Shown: in pieces, positions 52,986 to 63,400 of the stretch
How positions within the stretch are numbered: the first letter of the stretch is position 1
Layout: the number at the start of each line of letters is the position of its first letter
DNA from: Symbiodinium microadriaticum
Taxonomy: Eukaryota; Sar; Dinophyceae; Suessiales; Symbiodiniaceae
Assembly: GCA_001939145.1 (NCBI GenBank)
Contig: LSRX01000256.1
Coordinates: 329,110-393,109 of the forward strand
DNA: 64,000 bases
Direction of reading: 5' to 3'
Notes under the pieces: model-generated
The model's database searches: none
Seen by the model: the letters and a program-made list of their open reading frames with translations, nothing else
Told to the model about the DNA's origin: nothing
Position numbers and translations under genes: made by a program

Positions 52986-54040
52986 AACATTGTTTATGGA
53001 GGTGTGCAAACATTAGGTTTTGCAATTGTTGGATTCTCGAGGAATTGTGCTTTCTGTGGCTGCGCATGCTTCCCACGAGGCTTCGCTTGCGCACCGGGGT
53101 CGGCATCGGTCTCGCGGATGTTTAGCCTATGATACCGATGTTTTGCCTAGAGATCTAGTATGTCAGTATTATAGTGCCAAACAAAACTTCGTCGGATATT
53201 ATTCGTGTACAGGGTAAAGTTAGTCACATAACCCGAACAATGTTTTAAAACTTTAGTACTACACGGTTTTTCAGTCAAGTATATGGTCTAAGCAATATGT
53301 AAGAGGTACATAAACAGCACCTACTTGCAATTGAAACATGGCGAAAAGCCGTCACATGTATGCCTGCCATCTCTAGGACATGATTCGACTCCATTAGGCA
53401 CCAGGGTCACTGCCACGCGCGAATCAATGGTGTTCGAAGGGAATACATGGCGAAAAAGAGCATGTTCTGATACAAGCATGTTTGCGTTCCGGCGCTGGGA
53501 AAATCCTCTTTCCACGAACAGTAATAGCAGCAATCATGCATATGTGACATGGGTTCTCAGCATTTCCAACATTTGGTATTGACTATCATGTTTGCGTCCA
53601 CCTCGTAGAACACAGGCGTAGCCTGGCCACACTAGCCAGAGTGACAGTAGCAACATAAACGGCACTTGCCCTCATCGACGTGTGCATCGCTTTGGCATAT
53701 GGAATCACGGTCAATTCATATTGCACCAGAAAAGAAAGACAACCAAGTCAGACACTCGATAATACAGGCATGGCGGGCGTCAAGGTGAATGGTCATACCA
53801 ATGCACCTTGGTTGTGATATGACAAGTCTAACCCTCTCTGCCCAAGACACGCTGGAAACTACACGGTCTAATGTCTGTGCAGAATTCGGCGTGTCATGGG
53901 AGAGGGGTGTGAGCTGCATCGCGAATCTGCAGAACCCCGCCCTGCCCTGCATTGCCCTGCATATGGCTCATGCGTTTCAATCATGGCTGTGGTGTGTTTT
54001 TCCCTCAAACAGACGGAACGGTGGGCACATGAGGGGGGGA
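52986..54040. other. Background, no gene seen
   Basis: Unique sequence almost free of telomere-like words, unlike its surroundings. Short frames have no recognisable features. Confidence 0.45.
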
Positions 54041-54044
54041 GGGA

Positions 54045-54095
<51 letters not shown>

Positions 54096-54215
54096 TTTAT
54101 TTATTTATTTATTTATATTTACATTTATATTTATAGATTTGTTTATTTATTTGTTTATACATATACACACACACATCATGTACATAATATGTACATATAA
54201 TATATGTACACACAT
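54041..54215 (+). repeat. (TA)n(TTTA)n(CA)n compound microsatellite
   Basis: TA runs to 54096, TTTA units at 54096-54160, then ACAC and TACA units. Confidence 0.88.
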
Positions 54216-54882
54216 CCCTGCTGAACCCATATAAATCTCCGCGAGGCCTTACAAGACCTTCAACACCTTCATACATCACCCAAACCATGACACCTAAACA
54301 CTAACAGACCCCCAAATACCCTTGCAACTTACGTAGAAACCGGATGCCCTAAAGATCCCTACAACACTTCGTTCATAAGTGCAAGCAACACTAAATGCTA
54401 AACCCCTTTACTCTTATAGTAGCATGGGAGCCATGAAGTCTCGCTCCGCTTTTCAGCAGAAGGCGACACGGGAACCCTCAACCAACCCCATTAACAATCC
54501 TAGTTAGAGCATGTAAGGAAGCCTAAGCCAAGTCTACGTAACGCCCTAAGCCCCGAAATCTCAAGGCATAGGCCACCCACCTACGGTGGGTGGGCGGCAC
54601 GTGGGTTGGGAGAGAAAAAAGGAAATGCTTTCAATAACCGCAACCCTGAACCCTGAAGCCCCAAAACTGCTTTCAACCCTCAAGGACTATGGGTCCGAAC
54701 TTGCTGAGTTTCTCCGAAGCCTCCGGGGGCACTTCAGCGAGGCGCGGGAAGTGCAGATAAAAGAGTCGTCATAGATGAGAATGATGAAGAATCCAGAAGC
54801 ACATCCACATAGATACAAAAACGTATATCTGTATGTGTGTTGTGTGTTGTGTGCAGTTACATGCATACCTGCAGACATGCAA
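54216..54882. other. Background, no gene seen
   Basis: CCCTAAA-type words are sparse (54280-54310, 54640-54665). A TGTGTGT-rich stretch lies at 54830-54855. Confidence 0.45.
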
Positions 54883-55062
54883 ACATGCATGCATGCATGC
54901 ATGCATGCTTGCATGCATACATACAGACATACATACATACATACATACATACATACATACATGCATACATGCATACATGCATACAGGTGGGTAGGTAGGT
55001 AGGTAGGTAGGTAGGTAGGCAGGCAGGCAGGTAGGTATGTATGTATGTATGCATGTATGCAC
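54883..55062 (+). repeat. Compound tetranucleotide array (CATG, CATA, GTAG, GCAG, TATG)
   Basis: CATG units pass to CATA, then CATG/CATA mixtures, GTAG (54986-55018), GCAG and TATG. Opposed CATA and TATG parts are complementary, so the array can form a hairpin. Confidence 0.9.
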
Positions 55063-55099
55063 CTATAATTAAGTACAGAGTTTTTAAGTGTTTGTAATA

Positions 55100-55237
55100 G
55101 TAATACTGTAGTAAGCACTTGAGTAAACAAAACCATAAAAGATGAACACTGGTTAATTGTTCCTGTAATACTGTAGTAAGTATTTGAGTATTGAGTAAAC
55201 AAACACATAAAAGATGAGGACCCTGATTAATGGTTCC
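55100..55237 (+). repeat. Two-copy tandem repeat of ~65-72 bp
   Basis: gtaatactgtagtaag starts at 55100 and again at 55165. Both are followed by ttgagta, aaacaaa and cataaaagatga, then ttaat-gttcc. The second copy has a 7-bp internal duplication (ttgagta twice). Confidence 0.85.
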
Positions 55238-56170
55238 ATGCCGCCTACCAGGTGCACATCCTGACTCACTCCTGTGGAGCCGAGCAGCGCGGTTGCTATT
55301 TGAGCCAGTCGCCTTTTTGTCCAGACGGGATAAAGCTTTTGGGGTCGGGGTAGTCAGCTTGAAGGTATGAGGCTTATGGTTTTGGGTTAGGGGTTGAGGG
55401 TTGTAGCTGAGCCCGGCACCCTTCTTGGATGACAGGATCCGATGAGCTTGAAGCTCGACCTAGATTCCGCGCTGGACATAGGGTTCTGAAGGTTTTGGGG
55501 ATTGCTAATCGTCCCGGGACCTTCAGAAAATCGAGAGACATGGCTCCTCAGGAGGTTTCAGACTACTAGGGCCTGGGCCCCCGTTCAGGGTGGTTGTCGT
55601 GCAGTAAGAACTCTGGATGTCGGAGTTTACGTGCTGTGAGCAGACTTGAGGCTTCGAACATGTGGTTGAACCCAACATGTGTCCCTCGCCCGGGTGTCAA
55701 GACTTTGGAGCTGCTTGTTGTGAAGACTTCCTTGCATATTCTAACACGTTCTGGGGTTTCGGGTTAAGGGTGGGCTTGCTCCGTGTGTATTGAGGTATGC
55801 GCACTTCTTTGTTTTTTCCAAATATGTACTGTTTGTTCATTTATGCATTTATTTTCTTGCGCACACATACACGCACACAGAGAGAGACCCATGGCCGGCC
55901 GCACTAGACCGATAGCCGTAAGAAATGAGCTTGCAAGTTCTCGGCTGAAAGCATTTTTCATACGAGTGCCCTCGTCAAGACACCTGAGAGGGAAAACTGC
56001 AAATTACGAGATTACAGGTTGCACATTACTTCCGAAGCAGCACCCGCCCATGAAGCGTCCGGTGTGCAACCCCTCCGTTTGTCTTCAGGTTTCTCTTTAC
56101 AAACTGGTCTTCCATTGCAGAGTGCTTCATGCCGTCGAGACGGAACAGGCCAAGGGGTTATGGCTCCAAT
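55238..56170. other. Background, no gene seen
   Basis: Unique sequence. A frame at 55783-56211 has Cys/His residues but no ordered motif and is not supported. Confidence 0.45.
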
Positions 56171-56301
56171 TTAGGTTTACAGTAGAAGCCCAAAAGTTGG
56201 AAACCCAATAGCCTCAATCCTTAACAGTAATGTATAAGGAATCCCGACACTATTTGTCCTTAATCCGGTTTCCAACTTTTTGGGGTTTACTATAGGGTTT
56301 A
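56171..56301. mobile_element. Fold-back element family 4
   Basis: The left arm (acagtagaagcccaaaagtt then ggaaacc) is the complement of the right arm (ggtttccaactttttggggt then ttactata). The ~60-bp centre includes gtataaggaatcccg. Only one copy was seen. Confidence 0.7.
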
Positions 56302-58567
56302 GGGTTGAGAGTTTACTGTTTTAGGGTGTCTGCGGGGCCGACTGCGCGGGCGCGGCGGAAGTATCCAAGAGCTCCCTGCAAATCCCCCACCAGAGGCTCG
56401 CATAGGCCCCCGAAGCCTTATAAACCCTATAACCACACCGTGAACCCGTGTAAAGTCTAAACGAGTTAAACCCTGAACAACAACACAAAAAACCCAAGTT
56501 AAAAGGCCCAGACCCTACAGACTCATCTATGACCCTCTAAAGTCGAGATAGGGTTTAGGCTCTATAGGGTTAAGCTACTTGCTTATAGGTTCTAGAGTAA
56601 AAAAGCCCGTAACCTGGTGCACACCTGGAGCCACAGTGAGGAACCCTGCAGGACTAAAGGTCGCGCCGCTGGACATATGGGTTTGGGGTTAAGGGTTTAG
56701 GATTTATAAGGTTTCGGCTGTAGGCTATAGAAGGTTTAGGGTTTACATGGTTTAGGGTTTAGGGTTTAGGGGGATTAGTTAGGACTGCCCACAAGTCCGA
56801 GCCTTTAGACCCTGCAAGGTTTGCTTCTGGCCAACAACACCATTTCAGGCCCCTCATAGTGGGTATTTACTCTTATAGCATCAAAATAGCGCCCAAAAGC
56901 CTTATATTATAATGTGTTGTCTGATGCTAGCCCTATAATTCAACCTTAAACCGGGAAGCTTCCAAAAAGGCCTGATGTGGCCTCCAGTCGCGGTGCCGCT
57001 GAGAACAACAACTCAACGAAACGGCCACGCTGGATTCCGAAGCATTCACGTGGCTAGCCCTGAAGCGTTTTGGGTAGTTTGTAGGAGTGCTACATGAAAT
57101 CCTTTACAAAAAGGACTAACTCTGTATTATATGTCATGTTTATATACATATTATGTAACATCTTCTGAGAGGTGGTTTCAAATTTCGGCTTTGGCAGGCG
57201 ACTGGTCGGAGACCATTGGAGTTGAGTTCAGGGGCTGTATAGTGTGTTTGACACGGTGGTGTTGTGGAATGCTGGACACCTTGAGCTTGTAGGGTTTAGG
57301 GCTGTCGGGTCCATCTTTTTGTGGTTTAGATCGCTTTCTACAAGGCCCTGGGGGTGGGCGGGTTCATGGAGTAGTTGGGCTTTGTTTGCGCGGTTTTTGT
57401 TTACAGATTTGCCCCATTTATCCCATAAACCCAACAGCCTAATCCCTTTAACATCCGTGCTTTGGGTTTAGGGCGTCGAGCGTGCATCGTACAGAATGTA
57501 TATGTACAGTATAGGACCTAGAACTACCAAGACTCAATGCGAAGTTGGTTCCCTCAACCCTTGAACCCCCAACAGAACCGCAAACAACATTTCCAAGTAT
57601 ACAACAGTAGTTACCTACTTTGGGGTCTATAGTCTATCAAGAGTACCTACTTTGGGCTCGTTGGAGTGTTAGGGGATGTGAGCCCAGGGCACTTCGGGAC
57701 GCAAGACGATCTGAGCCTGCACATGGCGACACTGACGATGCTCAATCCGGACGTGGAGCAGCCCGGCTTGTGCCTTCTAAGGGTTTAGTTTAGGGCTGAG
57801 GGTTGAGGGATGAGCTTATACTTCCCAAAACGGTGAGCTGCACACCATGGGGTTCCAACGTCGGGTGTGAAGGAAATCGCGCCGGTATCTATAAAAAAAG
57901 AAGCATGTTGCCCGTCCTCCTGCGTCGCCGGGGGTTAGTGGAAAGCATCTTACCCGTCCTCCAGATTCCTCCTGATTCCACCAGTATCTCGCCAGTTTTT
58001 CGGGGAAGCATCTCGGCCGTGTCCCGGTGGTCTCTTCGTTGGTCTCCTGGGATCTTAGAGTTCGAGGCAGTCGGTGAGTGTAGAATAGTTGTTCGGTCGA
58101 AGCTGAGACCGCAGCATAGCTGTGTCCTAAAATCTTACACCTCCATCTGGTTACAACGCACCGGCCGAACGCAATCTATCCTTCAGCTCTTGATGGGTCA
58201 GAAACAAGAGGCCCAAGTATTGAGCCCTTGATCGCAGAACCCTTGCTAAGGACCCCAAGTAAGGCAGCACATGAGTTGTCAGAAATGTCACTGTTCGAGG
58301 TTCGGAGTGCTGGGGAGAGTCTCCGTTCAGGCACAGCCAGTCAGCTTAACGGAGCCATTTTCTGTTATGGCCCCTATACCAAATCCTTATCGTGACCTCT
58401 GTTTCAACCGTTCTCCCCCTGAAAGACCCTTCCAAAAAGGAGGCCTTAAAGGAGCCCCGTCTCAATTATGGAATTTAGGCTTCGAGTGCGGCCGACGCCA
58501 CCCATGCCGAGGCTAGACACCGTCAAACGACTCCTCCCGGTGGCTTGACATCTTGGCACAAGGCCTC
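56302..58567. other. Background with telomere-like patches
   Basis: TTTAGGG words at 56290-56330 and 56670-56780 (including agggtttagggtttaggggg). CCCTAAA words at 56420-56480. The rest is unique. A frame at 57803-58231 shows no family features. Confidence 0.5.
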
Positions 58568-58660
58568 TAGCCATAGGCCTCTAAGTAGTTCCTCTTGGGA
58601 TTACCTTATAGGATTCTAATTATAAACCACAAAAAGGAACTACTTAGGGGCCTATGGGTA
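58568..58660. mobile_element. Fold-back element family 1, copy 5
   Basis: A 93-bp palindrome with left text CCATAGGCCTCTAAGTAGTT, loop gggattaccttataggattc and taattataaacc, and right arm ending GGGGCCTATGGGTA. It is the best-preserved copy together with that at 33206. Confidence 0.87.
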
Positions 58661-59579
58661 CAAGCCTGGCAGAGTCGATAGCCTAAGGTACCGACCCAAG
58701 GACTAGACTTTCTCAGTTCCTGGCATCCTTGGCTATCGTTGCAAAGTAAGAGAGGCTATCGCTCTTGATTCGGTTTGAGGGTTTGAGGATCTCTGAGTCG
58801 TATCCCTTGGTCTGCCCTGGTGTCTTTTTTTTTGCCGGGGGGGGGGGGGGGGGGGCTGCATGGTGCTGGGTCAGGAAGTTCCTGCTTGCCTCGGGTTCGA
58901 CAAGGTTCCTATCGTTCATCGGGGCTTAGCCGACTAGGCTTAGAACTCTATGCTTGCGCGACTAGAGACCCGGTATAAGGCCTAAATGAGCTGAGTTTGC
59001 AAACTTCAATTCAAGACTCTTGGACGGTAGCAGTTAGCAGCACACTGACCATTTCCGGAGTCCCCTACCCTACCGTTCTCTGGGGCTCCGAACCGTGAAG
59101 GGGTCCTGTGAAGGGCAGCTCGAGGTTTCACCCCGAAACCCACAAGACCGAAGCACCCTACTCCTACTCTGCCTAGGACATCATGCATTCTGCGGAGCAC
59201 TTCACGGCCTACAACGCCACCTGCATGCGTTTGAGTGCCATGGTGTAGTCTTTTGTGGATTGTCTAAGGCATGCATGATGACGATTAGCCAAACTGGCCC
59301 CCAACTACATGGTTCCAACTACATGCGCCGAGCGACTACTCAAGCTAGAAGTTGACTGCCCTGATTACTCTGACGTCCCTGGGTTGTGGCAGACTTGCAC
59401 TTGCACTTGCCTCTCCGCTTGAGTCCATGTCAGATGCGAGCACGCAGTGATGCTCAGAAGACTCGTGTCGGGATTCGACGCGATTGGCCAAATCATAGCT
59501 ACACAACGTTCGTTGCGCACACTGTCACGTGTGGGTCTTTCATAAAGATGGACATGTCACCAAAACAACAAAACTAGAG
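58661..59579. other. Background with a 19-base G run
   Basis: A T run (58825-58833) and a 19-base G run (58837-58855) lie 3 bp apart. Otherwise unique. No gene supported before the 3' end of element 2. Confidence 0.5.
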
Positions 59580-59607
59580 CGACTCCCGCCTACGACCCAG
59601 CAGAACT

Positions 59608-59620
59608 GGGGCTTGGCCCC
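59608..59620 (-). other. GC hairpin in the element 2 3' region
   Basis: A perfect 5-bp stem GGGGC/GCCCC with a 3-nt loop, about 45 nt downstream of the stop on the minus strand. LINE 3' regions often hold stem-loops recognised by their RT. Here this is only a possibility. Confidence 0.4.
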
Positions 59621-59664
59621 GGGGGTGCTCATTCGAGGTCCCCGTTGAAGGCTCTGCTTGTACC

Positions 59665-60430
59665 CTACTCTTTCTTGTCAGCGATTTGTCTGATAAGCGC
59701 ACTGGGCGGAGCAGGTCCACTCTTGATCTCACCACCGTTCGATGTCACAGCGGAGCCAAGGATCTCCAGTGCAGGAGCCCACTCCGCCTGCGTCCTGACT
59801 TGCGGTCGTAGCTTCAAAAGAACTTTGCCGTCACGAGTCTCACGCGCCACTGCCAGCTGAATAGATTGCTCCATATCTTGCAGGGTGGTCATTGACTCGT
59901 GCAAGGCTTTGAACTCTTCAAGCTTGCCAAGGTTCGACTCGTCTTGCAACAAGGCCTGTGCCACTGTTCCTGCGACTGTCCAGCGAGGAGGCCCGAGCGG
60001 ATGAGCGCCCTTGTCCGGAATGCGAGCTTTCCATGATGTCATGGCTTGAAGCAGCTCCTTCGCCAGTCCGTGCTCTTTGGGCAGCAAAAACGTGTGGCAA
60101 CTCCAAGCTTCTAAGTCGCGGAGCTCCTTGTCGTGCTGGTTGACGATCTTCATCACGGTACGAAGTTGCTTGGAGAGCTGCTGCACTTGAACGTCCAAAG
60201 GGTCTCTGGTTTTGCCAGCTTGGTCGGATTGACGCTGCCGCTTTTGAGGAGCTGTGGCAACAGGCGAGTTGCTGCCTCCCTGCACTGCTGCCATGAATCC
60301 CAGCGATGCCATGGGAAGGATGCTGAAGCTGAGGTGGCCTACGCTCCGGATGTCTGCTCGAACCGGCTGCGGCAGGGCACTCGGGAGTCGAACGTGAGCA
60401 CTCCCGGAGACCAGCAACTGCACCAGCGTG
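59665..60430 (-). CDS. Element 2 C-terminal domain, in +1 frame after the zinc fingers
   Basis: From at least 60258 downward this frame has a coherent protein: a basic patch (APQKRQRQ), a helix with QQLSKQLRTVMKIVNQHDKE, then LRDLEAWSCHTFLLP, HPLGPPRW and a long helical end (KVLLKLRPQVRTQAEWAPAL), stopping at TAG 59667-59665. I have an unverified impression that this LRDLEA...LLP and GPP pattern recurs after the zinc fingers of dinoflagellate LINE proteins. There is no ATG at a sensible place, so it is either the displaced end of the pol polyprotein (a one-base shift between ~60439 and 60258) or reached by programmed +1 frameshifting. Function unknown. Confidence 0.75.
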
Positions 60431-63400
60431 ACCATGGTTGACCACGCTTTTCTCACAAGACTGATGCAGAACGTGTCTTCGGCAGGCTGAAACAGATGTG
60501 AACTGCCGCCCACAGTGCGGACAAGCTGTGTCCTGCAAGCTATGACGAACACGATGCTTCCGATAGATATGCGATGCAAAGGTTTTCATGGAGTGAAATG
60601 GCCCCGCTGCGCATTGTCCACAGTACACACCATCGCGCCAGTGCTCGGAGGTGAGGCCAGCATCAATGTCAGGAATCGTGCCGTCACTGAGCACCCTCAT
60701 GGACCGAACAAACTCTGCCGGGTTGTCCACAAACTGCGTCTGCATGACAGCGTTGTCACCGGGCTTCGTCAAATCCTGCGCATGGTCCGGCATCGGGTTG
60801 GAGCCATCCTGTGCCCTGGAGCCTGGGATCATAGGAAAGTCATGCTGCTGATGCCGCTGGATTGATGCACCACGTAACGAACGAATCGTTGAAACACCCA
60901 CTGCCAGGAAGGCGTGCTTCCATCCAGGCCGAAAGCCATCCCACTGCGCCATTACCTGCCGAATGTCACGGTCCAGAACGTGCAAGAAGGTAGGCGCCAC
61001 ACTGGTCAGTCCACCTTCGGCATCAACAGGCGATGTAAGTTGCCACTCGAGCCTGCCAAACAAGGAGGCTAGTTCCAATCGAGTGTCTCCCGCTTGCTCA
61101 GCAAGAAGAGAGCTTCGCAACCACAGCAGTCGACGAACACGCAGCTCAACTTCAACCTCAGCCAAACCGCAGACCTGACGCAGAAGAGATAAAGGCACCG
61201 AGTGAGGAGCTTGATCATCAGCTACTTTGCCATACCCGTGTCGTCCAAATAACCGTCGAAGCAAAAGACCCCGCGCAGCTTCAAGCCGTTGGTAGTCAGA
61301 ACCTGTGAGAACACGCACCTCCAGCACTGACAAGAGAGCTTCGTTGACAACCGCATTGAACACCAAGATTTTGCGACGCAATGGCACAGATGCACGGCGA
61401 AGGAACTTGCTGAACATGGCAAATGCTGACCGGGCTGCTGCAATCCGCATGGTAACATCAAGCTTTGCAGAGTCAAAAGGTTGAAGATGCGTACCAAGGT
61501 ATTTGACACTCGGTTTGAGTGGCAGACCTTTCCATGCTCCAGAGAACAACGACCTAGCTGCGACATAGGAGCCTCGTCCACGGATGGACACAAGAGACTC
61601 ACATTTGCGCAAGTTCAGCTGGAGCCTGTGGGGTTGCAAGTCGTTTTGCAAATCCCGGGTGTGCTCGACAGTGGCAGCTTCAATGCCATCAGCCGTGTCC
61701 GCAGCTTCAACACGCAACAAGTCGTCAGCATAAGCAGAAGTTGACAGGTCAAGGACCGAATCCTCGTAAGAGACACGAGTCAGACAGGCTTCGGGCGTGG
61801 TGCGTTGCTGCCAGTCGCCAACAACAGTGTCGTAGACCCTGCGGAAAAGTCGAGGTCCTGTCCCTCCGCCTTGCAGAACACCATCGCGAACGTGCACATG
61901 CAGGCTGCCACCGGAAGAGAGCGGAAGGTGAATCAGTAGTCTCTGTTGCATGTCCTCCAGCATAGCAACGATCGTTGGGCAGAACGGCTGGTGTTGCTGC
62001 AAATCTTGGAGAACACTTTGCGAGCTGAGCATGTCGAAGGCCTTGGTCAAATCATACAAGTTGGCAGCTGTGCACATTCTGGCCATCCGCAGCCGCTGAA
62101 GCAAGGTGGTGACCTGCAGAATGGCATCGCGACGCGAGCACTTCGCTGAATAACCATATTGATGACAAGCACTGGTGTCTGCATGACTTTGAAAAGCCGC
62201 TTTGTAGAAAGCCTTGCCTAATGGGTCCAGCAGGTTGATTACTCGCATGCCGTTGGGCGTAGGATCGCCACCAGGTTTCGGAATGGGGCAGCCATGGCCC
62301 TCACACCACAGAGACGGATTGATCCCCATAGCTTGAAAAAGCTCCAAATAAGGCATAATCATCAAACCAGTCTGTCCTTGCATAATGAGGCTCCACAGCT
62401 CAATCGGCAAGGAACCCCGTGGTGTAGCGCGGTCGCGTGGCATGCGCCGCGCCGCAGCAGCAATGCAGTTGCAGCCTTCCTCTCCTTCGAAAAAGATGCG
62501 GTAATCAGGAGATGGATCAGGGACGAAGCCAGCACTACCGACACATTCTACAGCGTTTTGCACTTGTCGGAAATGCTGCAACCACGAAGCTTTGGAAATG
62601 CTTTTTGCAGGAGGTGGTTGTCGCTCACCATGTTTGCGAAAATTCCGCCCTGCAAGCTGTCTGCTGACGCTCCAAGCTTCACGATGGTTATTCGCGCGCA
62701 TCGCCTCGAGCAAGTTGCATTCCAGCTGACGTTCCCAAGCGCGAAGATCATCTTTCACAGCTTGTCGAGCCTGCGCCATCAACTTGACCACTCTCCAGCC
62801 CAACACAATGACGCGAAGAAGATGTGGAACACGCTGGTTGCAACCTGCTAATGTCAAGCACTGCCGGGCATGCATGAAGGTTTGTGTGGCGTCACGTCTC
62901 TGCTGCAATATGGCAAACGTCTGGGGCTGGATCTTGGAATTGCGTTGTTCCGGATGCTTCGAAAAATGCTTCATCGCGATTCCATGCAAGGTGTCATTAA
63001 CAGACGTCCACTGCTCCTGCAAGGATTTGGAACTAGTGAACTCGTCATGATGTTGCGTGAGCGAATCGGCTACATCCCGTAGAAAAGGAGCTGCCAACAC
63101 AGGGTCTGTACATGCACTCAGCAGTGCTTGTCGGTTCCATTGCTGAGGAGTTCGTTGAGGGCGACGTGGAGGCCAACCAGCCTTTAACCCAACAAGCACT
63201 TCGACTGGATAATGGTCTGGTGTAGTCGATGTCTGCCAACGTCTGCCGAGCAGCTTATTCACATGACACAGCTTCAGTCTCCTCCGGAAGGAATGCTGAA
63301 TGGCAACATAGTCAATACGATGAGAACTTTCGCGGTTAGCAGACCACCACGTGCTGCCAGCTGGGTGGAACGTGTTAGCCAAGGAAAGCCCTGCACTGTC

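Noticed and set aside
57803-58231. 142-residue plus-strand frame
   Set aside because: No recognisable motif, no neighbour context, and composition like the surrounding background.
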